Positions 33,591 to 43,146 of a DNA stretch of 64,000 nucleotides are shown one piece after another. The position numbers and the translations under genes are program-made. Positions within the stretch are counted from its first letter, which is position 1. The number at the start of each line of letters is the position of its first letter. The DNA comes from JBEKTW01 sp049515655 (GTDB lineage: Bacteria > Bacteroidota > Ignavibacteria > UBA10030 > SZUA-254), in the NCBI GenBank assembly GCA_049515655.1, contig JBEKTW010000007.1, positions 1 to 64,000 of the forward strand, written 5' to 3'. The notes beneath the pieces were generated by a model. It made no database searches and had not been told where the DNA came from. It saw only the letters and a list, made by a program, of their open reading frames with translations.

Positions 33591-35855
33591 GTGCATCCAG
33601 AACTTTTGATACAGCTCTCGCTCGCGATACTCTTCCTGCCGGTACTTGGTTTCCTCATCCTTATCTTCTTCGGCAACCGGCTGCCGAGAAAGGGAGACTG
33701 GCTTGAGACAGGTTTCCTTTTCACGGCGCTTGCCGCCTCGCTCGTCGTCATGTTCGCGAAGTTGACGGCACTGCCGGAGCCAATTACGTTGATATTCCCC
33801 TGGATCGATTTCGGCAACACTCCATTGCTCGGGCATCTCCAGGTCTACCTTGGGATAACCATCGACAATCTCTCGGTGATCATGATGGTCGTCGTGTGCA
33901 TCGTGAGCGCGCTCGTGCATCTGTTCTCGATCGGGTACATGCAGGACGATGTACGGTATTCAAGATACTTTGCGTACCTGGGCTTGTTCACATTCTCTAT
34001 GCTGATGATTGTCCTGACGAGCAATTTCTTCACGATGTATGTGGGGTGGGAACTCGTCGGATTGAGCTCGTATCTATTGATCGGTCATTGGTACGAAAAG
34101 AAATCGGCATCGGATGCTGCCATAAAAGCGTTCGTAGTGAATCGAATAGGCGATATCGGGATGTTCTCCGGGATCCTGATTCTGTATTTCACCTTCCGTA
34201 CCTTCGGTTTCGCGGAAATCTTCGCGGCTATGAAAGCCGGTACGATCCCGTTTGGGAGCGAGGCCTGGCTAACTGCGGCCGGTATCCTGATATTCTGCGG
34301 TGCGGTCGGGAAGTCCGCGCAATTCCCGCTCCACGTCTGGCTGCCCGACGCAATGGAAGGTCCAACGCCGGTGAGCGCGCTGATTCACGCCGCGACGATG
34401 GTTGCCGCCGGCGTCTATCTTATCGCCCGAACGTTCCCCATGATGACCGCGGATGCATTGCTGGTCATTGCCTACATCGGGGCGATCACGGCATTCATAT
34501 CCGCCACGATTGCGATCGCCCAGAATGATATTAAGAAAGTTCTCGCCTATTCCACAATCTCGCAGTTGGGGTACATGGTGATGGGACTTGGCGTCGGTGC
34601 GTACACCGCGGGATTTTTCCATCTCGTCACCCATGCGATGTTCAAGGCGGGATTATTCCTTGGATCCGGTTCCGTGATTTATGCGATGCACCACGCCCTG
34701 CATCATGCCAATGACTATACGACCGATGCGCAAGACATTCGGAATATGGGCGGCTTGAGAAACAAAATGCCGGTCACGTTTTACGCTTTTCTCATGTACA
34801 CGCTGGCGATTTGCGGCATACCGCTTACGTCCGGTTTTCTCAGCAAAGATGAGATTCTTGCCGGTACGCTCGCATTCGGAAATCTTACCGGCAATTATGT
34901 GATACCGGTTATTGGATTTCTCGTTGCAGGCCTCACGGCGTTTTACATGTTCAGGCTTGTCATCCTGACGTTCCTCGGTGGGCATAAGGATGCCCGTCGC
35001 TATGAGCATCTCCGCGAGTCACCCGCCGTCATGACGATCCCGTTGATTGGTTTTGCGGTACTCAGCTTCTTCGCTTTCTATTCCTTCAATCCATTCGGTG
35101 CTTCTTCGGGATGGTTCTTCGGCGCGATGGAACGTCCGGCCTCCGTCGTCCCGATGTCGGTTCAGGCGCCGAACGGCGAAACATTCGAGGAAGCCGTTCA
35201 TCAGGCCCACATACCTGCGATGGGACTCTCATTGGCCGTCGCGGGACTCGGAATCCTTGGCGCATTTGCCACCTACAAATGGAAGAAGATAAATGCGGAC
35301 GCGCTGTCGGAACGGTTCAATGGCCTTTATAAGTTCTTGTTGAATAAATGGTATTTCGACGAACTCTACGGCGCGGTGGTTGTGGGCGGAACGCTGCTGT
35401 TCACACGGATTCTTCGCTGGTTCGACAATACTATCATCGACGGACTCGTCAACGGCAGTGCAAGTTGTACCCGCGCGGTTGTTTTTGGATACAGCGATCA
35501 TTGGAAAGAAAAGCACTTTGGCGCCAGGGTCTTTATGTTCCTCGGTCTCTTTATCGCAGGCATCGTGAGTGTCTATGCGTATGAGTGGATGATGCCGCAC
35601 GAGCCAACGGTTCTGTCCCTGATTTGGCCGGCCATTGGGTCGCTCTGTGCAGGTTTCTTGACATTTTTCTTCTTCTGGTCCGGTGCCGGCGGTTTCGACA
35701 AGTATGTGGTCGACGGGCTGGTGAATGGGGTTGCCTCGTTCTCCGGATTCTTCGGCGTACTGTTAAGAAAACTTCAAACGGGCAGGGTTCAGACATATAT
35801 CGTGTTTGTGATCGTCGGCGTGATGGTGATTTTCTTTGTACTGAGAGGGATGTAA
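33591..35855 (+). CDS. nuoL: NADH-quinone oxidoreductase subunit L with extended C-terminus
   Basis: NuoL is the distal antiporter-like proton-pumping subunit with the lateral helix. The start is GTG at 33591. The core carries VGWELVGLSSYLLIGHWYEK, HVWLPDAMEGPTPVSALIHA and LAYSTISQLGYM segments, with the key Glu and Lys residues of the family. At 754 residues it is well above the roughly 610 of Escherichia coli. The extension contains two related modules, each with a DGLVNG motif (Asp617 and Asp708) followed by a hydrophobic helix, as if the usual C-terminal end had been duplicated. A 74-base gap follows before nuoM, the largest inside the operon. Confidence 0.95.
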   Translation: MHPELLIQLSLAILFLPVLGFLILIFFGNRLPRKGDWLETGFLFTALAASLVVMFAKLTALPEPITLIFPWIDFGNTPLLGHLQVYLGITIDNLSVIMMVVVCIVSALVHLFSIGYMQDDVRYSRYFAYLGLFTFSMLMIVLTSNFFTMYVGWELVGLSSYLLIGHWYEKKSASDAAIKAFVVNRIGDIGMFSGILILYFTFRTFGFAEIFAAMKAGTIPFGSEAWLTAAGILIFCGAVGKSAQFPLHVWLPDAMEGPTPVSALIHAATMVAAGVYLIARTFPMMTADALLVIAYIGAITAFISATIAIAQNDIKKVLAYSTISQLGYMVMGLGVGAYTAGFFHLVTHAMFKAGLFLGSGSVIYAMHHALHHANDYTTDAQDIRNMGGLRNKMPVTFYAFLMYTLAICGIPLTSGFLSKDEILAGTLAFGNLTGNYVIPVIGFLVAGLTAFYMFRLVILTFLGGHKDARRYEHLRESPAVMTIPLIGFAVLSFFAFYSFNPFGASSGWFFGAMERPASVVPMSVQAPNGETFEEAVHQAHIPAMGLSLAVAGLGILGAFATYKWKKINADALSERFNGLYKFLLNKWYFDELYGAVVVGGTLLFTRILRWFDNTIIDGLVNGSASCTRAVVFGYSDHWKEKHFGARVFMFLGLFIAGIVSVYAYEWMMPHEPTVLSLIWPAIGSLCAGFLTFFFFWSGAGGFDKYVVDGLVNGVASFSGFFGVLLRKLQTGRVQTYIVFVIVGVMVIFFVLRGM

Positions 35856-35929
35856 TGCCGTATCACCGTCGGGCCGGACTTGTTTTTTGAATGAGACTAT
35901 TTTGTCATTAATCATAGAATAGTGGACAC

Positions 35930-37531
35930 ATGCAATTTCTTGGATTTGGAATTTTAACATGGATGACGTTCCTGCCGATCGTGGGAATGGCGATCGTTCT
36001 CTTGGTCAACAAAAACAACAAGGGAGCCATACGATGGACGGCGGCGGTCTTCACCGGCCTGCAGGTGATTCTTGCGGCAGTCATTTACATGAAATTCAAT
36101 CGTGGAATGGCAGGCATCAATACCGAAGAGGGATTTCAATTCGTCGACAAAGCCGGCTGGATCGACATTAAATCAATAGCCTGGTTCGGCAGAGTCCACA
36201 TCGATTATTTCATGGGCATCGACGGGATCAGTGTCCTCATGGTGATCCTGACAAGTATTATTTCGTTCATCGCAGTCTTTGCTTCGTGGGGAATCGAGAA
36301 GTCAATCAAAGGATACTTCGCGCTTCTCCTGCTGCTGGACACGGGGATGATGGGAGTTTTCGTTTCTCTTGATTTCTTCCTGTTCTATGTGTTCTGGGAG
36401 TTGATGTTGCTGCCGATGTATTTCTTGATCGGAGTTTGGGGGGGGCCACGTCGCGAATATGCCGCAATAAAGTTCTTCCTGTATACATTGATGGGCAGTG
36501 TGCTGATGCTGCTTGCGATTATCGCGTTGTACTTTAGTGTTTCGGTTATTGACCCGGCAACAGGAGAGAAAATTCATACCTTCAACATGCTGGCAATGAT
36601 GAACCCTGCGAACTACGATGCTGGTTCGATTCTCGGCGGCCTTCACACGTCGTGGCGGTACGTCGCGTTCATCGCGCTGTTCATCGGGTTCGCGATTAAA
36701 GTTCCCATTTTCCCGTTCCATACATGGTTGCCGGATGCACACGTTGAAGCGCCGACGGCAATTAGCGTTATCCTTGCCGGTGTGCTGCTGAAAATGGGGA
36801 CGTATGGTTTGCTCCGGATTAGTTTTCCGATGTTTCCGGATGCTGCAGTGTATTACCAGATACCGTTGGCGATCCTCGGTTTCATCAATATCGTGTATGG
36901 TGCGCTGGTTGCTATGGCGCAGGATGATTTTAAGAAGCTCATTGCATACTCGAGTATCAGTCACATGGGGGTCGTGGTGCTCGGGATGGCATCGTTGAAC
37001 ACTCAAGGAACCACCGGGGCGGTACTGCAAATGTTCAATCACGGCACCATTACGGCAATGCTCTTTCTCATAGTGGGCGTTCTCTACGACCGGGCGCATA
37101 CGCGCGGCTTGAATGACTTTGGCGGCCTGATGAATCAGATGCCCAAGTACGCCGGAGTGATGTCGATTGCATTTTTTGCTGCGCTCGGATTGCCGGGCCT
37201 CAGCGGGTTCATCAGCGAAGCGTTTTCGTTCATCGGCGCATTTCAAACTTTTCGCTGGATCACGATTGCCTCGACCCTTGGCATCGTCTTCACGGCGGGT
37301 TACATGCTGTGGACCTTGCAGCGGTTGTTTCTGGGACCGCTTCCGGAAAAATGGAAGAATCTTCCCGATATCAATGGCCGGGAGCTTTTTACCCTCGTAC
37401 CGCTTGCTCTGATAGTGATTGTCTTGGGCATTTACCCCGCACCGGCAATAAATTTGGTGACAAGTTCCGTCAATGCTCTTGTGGATCTCGTCAATCAGGG
37501 TTCCGGCTTGGCGATGCTGGGTCGATTCTAA
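35930..37531 (+). CDS. nuoM: NADH-quinone oxidoreductase subunit M
   Basis: NuoM is one of three antiporter-like proton-pumping subunits. The 533-residue protein has about 14 helices, with the conserved Glu in FWELMLLPMYFLIGVWGG (helix 5), the Lys-containing AIKVPIFPFHTWLPDAHVEA segment and the FKKLIAYSSISHMG segment. Length is normal. A long minus-strand frame lies opposite it but is a codon-bias shadow. Confidence 0.96.
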   Translation: MQFLGFGILTWMTFLPIVGMAIVLLVNKNNKGAIRWTAAVFTGLQVILAAVIYMKFNRGMAGINTEEGFQFVDKAGWIDIKSIAWFGRVHIDYFMGIDGISVLMVILTSIISFIAVFASWGIEKSIKGYFALLLLLDTGMMGVFVSLDFFLFYVFWELMLLPMYFLIGVWGGPRREYAAIKFFLYTLMGSVLMLLAIIALYFSVSVIDPATGEKIHTFNMLAMMNPANYDAGSILGGLHTSWRYVAFIALFIGFAIKVPIFPFHTWLPDAHVEAPTAISVILAGVLLKMGTYGLLRISFPMFPDAAVYYQIPLAILGFINIVYGALVAMAQDDFKKLIAYSSISHMGVVVLGMASLNTQGTTGAVLQMFNHGTITAMLFLIVGVLYDRAHTRGLNDFGGLMNQMPKYAGVMSIAFFAALGLPGLSGFISEAFSFIGAFQTFRWITIASTLGIVFTAGYMLWTLQRLFLGPLPEKWKNLPDINGRELFTLVPLALIVIVLGIYPAPAINLVTSSVNALVDLVNQGSGLAMLGRF

Positions 37532-37555
37532 TTTTCTGAGACACCGGGATTTCTT

Positions 37556-39055
37556 ATGCTTCAGCAAATTCTTGATAGTGCCAAACTCTTTCTGCCGGAA
37601 ACGGCGCTCGCGGTCACATTCTGTATCGCACTTGTCATCGATATAACGGCTCCCCGGAATCGAATGTTGACGGCGTCGGTCGTTGTGCTGGGTTTGTTCG
37701 TGGCCGGTGGTTTTCTGGTGAATCAAGTGGCGTCGGGGACAAGCTCGATTTTCAGCAACATGATCGCCGTCGACCCGTTTTCGACTTTTTTCAAGTTTGT
37801 TATACTTACGTGTAGTATTCTCATCGTGGTCTTTTCTTTGCAATCGAATGAGCTCCGGGTCGGCCAACGGAGATTGGGAGAGTACTACTCGCTTCTCGTT
37901 TCACTCACGCTCGGGATGTTCTTGATGACCGGGGCAAGCAACCTGCTGATGATGTACCTTTCTCTCGAATTGACGAGTCTCAGCTCGTACATCCTAGCAG
38001 GTTATACGAAAGAGGCGGAAGACTCCAGCGAGGCATCGCTGAAGTACGTCATCTATGGTGCCCTTTCATCTGGAATGATGTTGTACGGGATCTCGATCCT
38101 GTACGGTCTTACCGGCGCTGTTGACATTTATGGAATCAATCAAGCTCTCCACGCCGGTAACGTGAACATTGTTGCGCTGATTATCGCGGGTGTCCTCACG
38201 ATTGTGGGTTTTGGGTACAAGATTTCTGCCGTCCCATTTCATTTCTGGACACCCGATGTGTACGAGGGGGCTCCCATTACCATCACGGCGTTTCTGTCCG
38301 TTGCGTCGAAAGCGGCCGGCTTTGCGATGTTGATCAGATTTTTCAAGGTGTCGTTTGAGAACACAGCCGCCGCCGGTCTCGCGTTCGGGGCATGGACGTC
38401 GTTTCAGGGATTCGAGTGGAATCAGGTGTTGGCAATCCTATCGGTCTTGACAATGACGCTCGGCAATCTTGTCGCTATTTGGCAGAACAATCTCAAGCGC
38501 CTGCTTGCCTATTCGAGTATTGCTCACGCCGGCTACATACTGCTGGGGGTGGTGGTGTTGAGCAATGAGGGAATCGCCGCGGTTCTCATCTACTTCGTCG
38601 TGTATCTCTTCATGAATCTCGGCGCGTTCTATGTTGTGATGCTGGTTGCCAATAAAACAGGGAGCGAAGACATCGACGATTATAAAGGACTTGGACAGCG
38701 ATCCCCTCTCATTGGCGTTGCGATGACGATTTTTCTTCTATCCCTTACAGGTATTCCTCCCACGGCGGGCTTCGTCGGAAAGTTGTATCTCTTTGCGGCA
38801 TTGATCAACGCGAAGCTGTTCTGGCTGGCAGTCGTCGGTGCTTTGAACAGCGTGGTCTCTCTGTATTACTATGTTCGTATTATTCGCAACATGTTCTTGC
38901 GTGAGCCGGCGGTATCTTCGTCGGCGGTTCAATTGTCATCGATGGAAATCCTCGTTTTATTTGTTCTGTTAATTCCGACATTGTTGCTCGGGGTGTATTT
39001 CACTCCGCTAGTCCAGCTCGCCCAGGCATCGGTTGTGATGTTCGGTGCTCATTAG
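37556..39055 (+). CDS. nuoN: NADH-quinone oxidoreductase subunit N
   Basis: NuoN is the third antiporter-like subunit and ends the operon. The 499-residue protein has the family Glu in YLSLELTSLSSYILAGY, the ISAVPFHFWTPDVYEGAP segment and the LKRLLAYSSIAHAGYILLG segment. It starts 24 bases after nuoM. No clear terminator is visible before the response regulator gene, so read-through into the two-component genes is possible. Confidence 0.96.
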   Translation: MLQQILDSAKLFLPETALAVTFCIALVIDITAPRNRMLTASVVVLGLFVAGGFLVNQVASGTSSIFSNMIAVDPFSTFFKFVILTCSILIVVFSLQSNELRVGQRRLGEYYSLLVSLTLGMFLMTGASNLLMMYLSLELTSLSSYILAGYTKEAEDSSEASLKYVIYGALSSGMMLYGISILYGLTGAVDIYGINQALHAGNVNIVALIIAGVLTIVGFGYKISAVPFHFWTPDVYEGAPITITAFLSVASKAAGFAMLIRFFKVSFENTAAAGLAFGAWTSFQGFEWNQVLAILSVLTMTLGNLVAIWQNNLKRLLAYSSIAHAGYILLGVVVLSNEGIAAVLIYFVVYLFMNLGAFYVVMLVANKTGSEDIDDYKGLGQRSPLIGVAMTIFLLSLTGIPPTAGFVGKLYLFAALINAKLFWLAVVGALNSVVSLYYYVRIIRNMFLREPAVSSSAVQLSSMEILVLFVLLIPTLLLGVYFTPLVQLAQASVVMFGAH

Positions 39056-39130
39056 GCACCGTCCGTTTTACCTGTCCCCGAGAGCCGGCCTTCAGGATGA
39101 AGCCTTTGGATTAAACGTAAGAAAGCGAGT

Positions 39131-39859
39131 ATGAGTGCCAAATTCTCTCAAGAAAAAACCGGCGCAGAGACACCCTCTTCCGGCCTCATCAGAATACTTG
39201 TCGTAGAGGATGAGCCCCACCTTGCGGATTCCATCGCCCGTCGGCTGATCGAGGAAGGATACACGGTCGACATCGCACACGATGGGGAGGAGGGGACCAA
39301 TCTTGCTCTTTCAAAGAATTACCAGCTCATCGTTTTGGACCTTCTCCTGCCTAAAAAAGACGGACTGCATCTCCTTCGGGATATTCGCAGGAATAAAGTG
39401 CAAAGCATGGTTTTGATCCTGACCGCGAAGAGTACAGTCGAGAATCGGGTGGAAGGTCTGCGCGCCGGGGCGGATGATTACTTGGTGAAGCCCTTTGCGT
39501 TAGTGGAACTGCTCGCACGCATCGAATCCCTTCTTCGACGTCAAGGGGTTCAGCAAAGCCCGATTCTTAAAGGGGGCGATTTGGAGCTTGACACGGCGAC
39601 GCGCATGGTACGTCGGGCAAACAAAAACATTCGTCTTACGACGAAAGAATACCTGCTTCTAGAATTGCTCATGCGAAACAAGAACCGGGTCGTGACGCGC
39701 CGTACTATTGCGGAACAGGTGTGGGGGTATTCCTTCGACACCGGAACGAATCTTGTCGATGTGTACATTAACTATCTTCGTAAGGCGATAGATAAAGGAT
39801 TTCCGAAGCGTCTGATTCACACCGTCCGTGGTGTCGGCTTCGTCCTCAGGGAAGAGTAA
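39131..39859 (+). CDS. OmpR-family response regulator
   Basis: The 242-residue regulator has an N-terminal receiver domain with the acidic pair in VVEDE (about residues 24-28), phospho-acceptor Asp70 in LIVLDLLLP and the conserved lysine in YLVKPFA. A winged-helix DNA-binding domain (about 145-240) ends with the HTVRGVGFVL wing. About 20 polar residues precede the receiver. The kinase gene starts on the base after its stop codon, so the pair is co-translated. The signal and target genes are unknown. Confidence 0.93.
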   Translation: MSAKFSQEKTGAETPSSGLIRILVVEDEPHLADSIARRLIEEGYTVDIAHDGEEGTNLALSKNYQLIVLDLLLPKKDGLHLLRDIRRNKVQSMVLILTAKSTVENRVEGLRAGADDYLVKPFALVELLARIESLLRRQGVQQSPILKGGDLELDTATRMVRRANKNIRLTTKEYLLLELLMRNKNRVVTRRTIAEQVWGYSFDTGTNLVDVYINYLRKAIDKGFPKRLIHTVRGVGFVLREE

Positions 39860-41248
39860 ATGCTTCGCTCGATACGCTTCCGGCTTACGCTCTGGTACAC
39901 CGTCATTGTTGTTCTTACCTTTGTCTGCATTGCCTGGGCGGTCGAAGAATATGTCCGGGGGACTCTCTCGGATGCGCTTGACCGTTCGGTTACCAAGGAA
40001 ATACAGTGGGTGGATGCGCGATTCTCGAAATTCCACGAGCGGGGAGAAGCTTGGCAGGTGATGAAAGACGACGTCCTCGATCATATTGCCTATAACCCGG
40101 TGAAGGAATATGTGGAAATCTGGGACTCAACCGGTAAGATTTTCTATCAATCTTCCAATCTTGTCGGCGACACACTTCGGCATCACGTTCCCTCCCCGGA
40201 TGACGGTGTCTGGTCATTGCAGACATTGAAGAATGTTCGCAACATCGAGTTGCGGTTAGCTCATCAGCGGACGTCCCGCGGGTTGGTGTTCGTTGCAATG
40301 CCCACCGAGAGCATCCATACACCCGTCGACCATTTGCTGCGTGTGTTTGCCTTCATTGGTCCTATCGTTATCATAGTGTCGGTGGGAAGCGGGATGTACC
40401 TTGCGAGGAAGTCCCTATCAAAAGTCAATCAGGTAATCGACGCGGCACAGAGAATTACTGCGGACCGACTGCATGAGCGCCTGCCGGAACATACCGTACA
40501 GGATGAAATCGGGAAATTGGTTTCGACGCTGAACGAAATGATCGCTCGCCTTGACCGGTCATTCCATGACATCAAGCAATTTACTGCGGATGCGTCACAT
40601 GAGCTGCGGACCCCTCTTTCGGTGATTCGCACGCAGCTTGAATCCGCGCTCGAAAGCAAAGTCGGCAGAAGGGAACTGAAAATGATTATCGCCGACTGCC
40701 TGGATGAGACAATCCACATGACGGCAATTATTGAAAATCTCCTCTTGTTGACCAAGGCCGATCGTGGGCAGGAGATGGTGATGAAGGAACGCGTCGATCT
40801 TCAGGAACTGGTTCGACAATTGCACGAGGACAGTGTCATTCTCGCCTCTCATAAATCGATCATGGTTGTGCTGTCCCGTCTTGACCCCGTGACCGTTGTG
40901 GGAGATGAACGGCGTCTGCGCCAGATGCTCCTCAACCTCGTCGACAATGCTATCAAGTACACTCAGAAACGCGGCAAGATTAGCCTGCGGTTAGAAGCGC
41001 TGAACAGCCTCGCCCACATTAGTGTTGTGGATAATGGCATAGGGATTCCCGCCAATGAGATCCCTCAGATATTTAACCGGTTTTATCGGGTTGACAAAGC
41101 ACGAACCCGCGAAACGGGGGGTGTTGGACTGGGACTCTCGATCGCGAAGTTGATTGCCGAGGCGCACGGCGGCACAATCTCCGTGGTAAGTGAGTTGAAC
41201 AAAGGGAGCGCCTTTTCTATCACCCTACCCATCGAAACGTCGGAGTAA
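39860..41248 (+). CDS. Membrane sensor histidine kinase
   Basis: The 462-residue kinase has a membrane helix at about residues 9-28, an extracytoplasmic sensor domain (about 30-160), a second helix (about 161-182), a HAMP linker and a dimerisation helix with phospho-acceptor His247 in ASHELRTPLS. It ends in an HATPase domain with N (LVDNAIKYT), G1 (VVDNGIGIP), F and G2 (GGVGLGLSIAK) boxes. It is complete. It is the cognate partner of the regulator immediately upstream, with the TAA and ATG adjacent. The sensor domain is not one I recognise. It converges on coaX. Confidence 0.93.
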   Translation: MLRSIRFRLTLWYTVIVVLTFVCIAWAVEEYVRGTLSDALDRSVTKEIQWVDARFSKFHERGEAWQVMKDDVLDHIAYNPVKEYVEIWDSTGKIFYQSSNLVGDTLRHHVPSPDDGVWSLQTLKNVRNIELRLAHQRTSRGLVFVAMPTESIHTPVDHLLRVFAFIGPIVIIVSVGSGMYLARKSLSKVNQVIDAAQRITADRLHERLPEHTVQDEIGKLVSTLNEMIARLDRSFHDIKQFTADASHELRTPLSVIRTQLESALESKVGRRELKMIIADCLDETIHMTAIIENLLLLTKADRGQEMVMKERVDLQELVRQLHEDSVILASHKSIMVVLSRLDPVTVVGDERRLRQMLLNLVDNAIKYTQKRGKISLRLEALNSLAHISVVDNGIGIPANEIPQIFNRFYRVDKARTRETGGVGLGLSIAKLIAEAHGGTISVVSELNKGSAFSITLPIETSE

Positions 41249-41266
41249 GAAGAAAATGCGGTAGAA

Positions 41267-42043
41267 CTAATTCTCTCCGGGGTGCGCGCGTTCGTAGATG
41301 ATTCGGGCTCCTTCGAGCACAAGATACGGCGCTGTGTGATCGACGATGTGGCTGTGAGCGGCCACGAGATGAGAAAAACCCCCGGTGCAGATCACCTTCG
41401 TCCTACGTCCGGTGATGGCCTTGAAGCGTTTGACCATTCCTTCCAGTGCGTCGAGAGCACCGTACAGAACTCCGGATTGTATGGCAGTGACCGTATTCGT
41501 TCCTATACCTCGGTGCGGAAACTGTAGTTTGATCCTCGGCAGCTTCGCCGTACGGGTGTAGAGTCCGTCTGCGGCACTTCCAACGCCGAGCCCGATCGCT
41601 CCGCCGAGGTATTCTCCTCGTCGTGAAATGGCCTCATACTTGGTCGCTGTCCCGAAGTCTGCCACAATTACAGGCCCGCCAAACAGGTGGAATGCCGCGA
41701 CTGCGTTGCAAAGTCGGTCTGCCCCTAGTGCCGATGGATTCTTGTACCGAAGCTTGAGACCGGAATTCGTGGCGCCGGAGATAGTCATCGACCGTATGTT
41801 ACACCTCAGTTTCAGCACCCGGAGGGTGCGGCGTGTCTGTCGCGGAACCACTGAAGCTATGACAGCCCCGAAGGTCTCACCAGTCTTTATTCCGGCATCA
41901 CGAAGAACCGATCGAACGCATGAGTAGATGTTCTTCTCGGTTCGCAGTGAGGATGTAAACACCCGGCGGGCAGCAATGAGCTTTTTCCCCCGGAAGATTC
42001 CAAAAATGGTTTGAGTATTGCCGATATCAATCGCGAGAAGCAT
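41267..42043 (-). CDS. coaX: Type III pantothenate kinase
   Basis: CoaX phosphorylates pantothenate in the first step of coenzyme A synthesis. The 258-residue ASKHA-fold protein has the phosphate-1 motif DIGNTQT starting at Asp6, the family GADRLCN segment, the central DFGTATKYEA motif and the late CTGGFSH motif. It starts 13 bases after the birA stop, an operon pairing seen in many bacteria. The kinase of the two-component pair converges on it with 18 bases between. Confidence 0.94.
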   Translation of the reverse strand: MLLAIDIGNTQTIFGIFRGKKLIAARRVFTSSLRTEKNIYSCVRSVLRDAGIKTGETFGAVIASVVPRQTRRTLRVLKLRCNIRSMTISGATNSGLKLRYKNPSALGADRLCNAVAAFHLFGGPVIVADFGTATKYEAISRRGEYLGGAIGLGVGSAADGLYTRTAKLPRIKLQFPHRGIGTNTVTAIQSGVLYGALDALEGMVKRFKAITGRRTKVICTGGFSHLVAAHSHIVDHTAPYLVLEGARIIYERAHPGEN

Positions 42044-42056
42044 GGTCGATGAGGAA

Positions 42057-42833
42057 TTAGTTCTGAAGTATGGTTACATCGCCGGCTGAAAGCTTCATTT
42101 CTTTGCCGTTTGTTTGAAAGAGTAAAGCGCCGTCCGCGGCAATCCCGCGAGCGAGGCCCGAAAGTTGGATTCCTTGATGATCGACCGATATTGTTCTCCC
42201 GATTATTCTGCAGAAACCCGACCACTCCTTCAGAATTGTTTCGTATTCCTGCGATAACATCTTCTCATACCAGAATTCCAATCGACCCAAGACGTATGAG
42301 AGCAACTGAAGACGGTCGATGGTCGAGCCCGCCGCAAGGGAGAGGGACGTAGCGCTATCGTTCAGTTCCTTCGAAAATGAGGATTGGTTGACGTTGATTC
42401 CAATCCCGACAACCAGGGCAAGGATGGTGCCCCGACGCACGACTGTCTCGGATAAGATCCCGGAAACCTTTCGCGAATTCAGCAACACGTCGTTAGGCCA
42501 TTTGCACTCTGTCAGCAGTCCGGTCGTACTCTGAATCGCCTCTGCGACCGCAAGGCCTGCGGAAAGAGAGAGAACGCCGAGGCGCGTAGGTGGAATCGCC
42601 GGAGCGAGGATGATTGAAAATGTGAGGTTCTTTCCTTTTTCGCTGAACCAGCGTCGTCCCTGGCGTCCTCGCCCCGCTGATTGATCTTCCGTAATCACAA
42701 GAGTTCCTTCGCCCGCTCCTTCGAACGCAAGAGTCTTCGCCCGCGCGTTCGTGGAATCGACGGAATCAAACACGTAGAGTTTCTTTCCAAGAATACGTGT
42801 CGTAAGTCGAGCCCGAATTTCCGATTCAGTCAT
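42057..42833 (-). CDS. birA: Biotin-[acetyl-CoA-carboxylase] ligase (monofunctional BirA)
   Basis: BirA activates biotin and attaches it to carboxyl carrier protein. I start at ATG 42833, giving 258 residues; the frame is open to 43004, but the extra 57 residues have no BirA character. The biotin-binding SAGRGRQGRRWFS loop, the KWPNDVLL strand and the KVSGILSE segment are visible, followed by the small C-terminal SH3-like domain. There is no N-terminal helix-turn-helix, so it is a ligase only and not a repressor. It is followed by coaX. Confidence 0.92.
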   Translation of the reverse strand: MTESEIRARLTTRILGKKLYVFDSVDSTNARAKTLAFEGAGEGTLVITEDQSAGRGRQGRRWFSEKGKNLTFSIILAPAIPPTRLGVLSLSAGLAVAEAIQSTTGLLTECKWPNDVLLNSRKVSGILSETVVRRGTILALVVGIGINVNQSSFSKELNDSATSLSLAAGSTIDRLQLLSYVLGRLEFWYEKMLSQEYETILKEWSGFCRIIGRTISVDHQGIQLSGLARGIAADGALLFQTNGKEMKLSAGDVTILQN

Positions 42834-43146
42834 TGATGGAACATTCAAATGTGTTTCGATGGTACTGAAATCAATGGCCAAAGTCAAGACGCCCGGCAGC
42901 GAGTGCATCTGACACGATGTGCTTAGACTGACAGGGAAGGTTAGTTGGCCTGCCATGTTGTCAGAGGACATGAGAGCTTCACGCTTTTGGCGGTTTCGAG
43001 TCATCAGCTAATTCCTTATTTGTCAATGATTTGCAGGAAGACAACTGTTTCTTCCTTTGGCACGCGTCTTGTGGTATGGGACAGAACATACAACACCGTG
43101 GAATCGTCCGCGGTGAAATATTAAAGTTCAAAAGGAGAGATTTACA
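42834..43146. other. Divergent region between birA and dnaK
   Basis: This holds the dnaK ribosome binding site (AAAGGAGAG at about 43131-43139). I see no CIRCE element and no convincing promoter. CACCG and CGGTG about 12 bases apart near 43093-43114 form a weak inverted repeat. Confidence 0.4.

Noticed and set aside
36302..37867. Long minus-strand frame (521 codons) opposite nuoM and the start of nuoN
   Set aside because: It is antisense to two clear genes; its protein is His/Arg/Gln-rich without any domain, the usual sign of a shadow frame.
42834..43004. 57-codon N-terminal extension of birA
   Set aside because: No helix-turn-helix character and no similarity to BirA; the enzyme domain begins at the ATG at 42833.
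43057..43073. Sigma-54-like element TTGGCACG-N4-TTGT upstream of dnaK
   Set aside because: The -24 half is good, but the invariant GC of the -12 half is GT, and dnaK is rarely under sigma-54 control.
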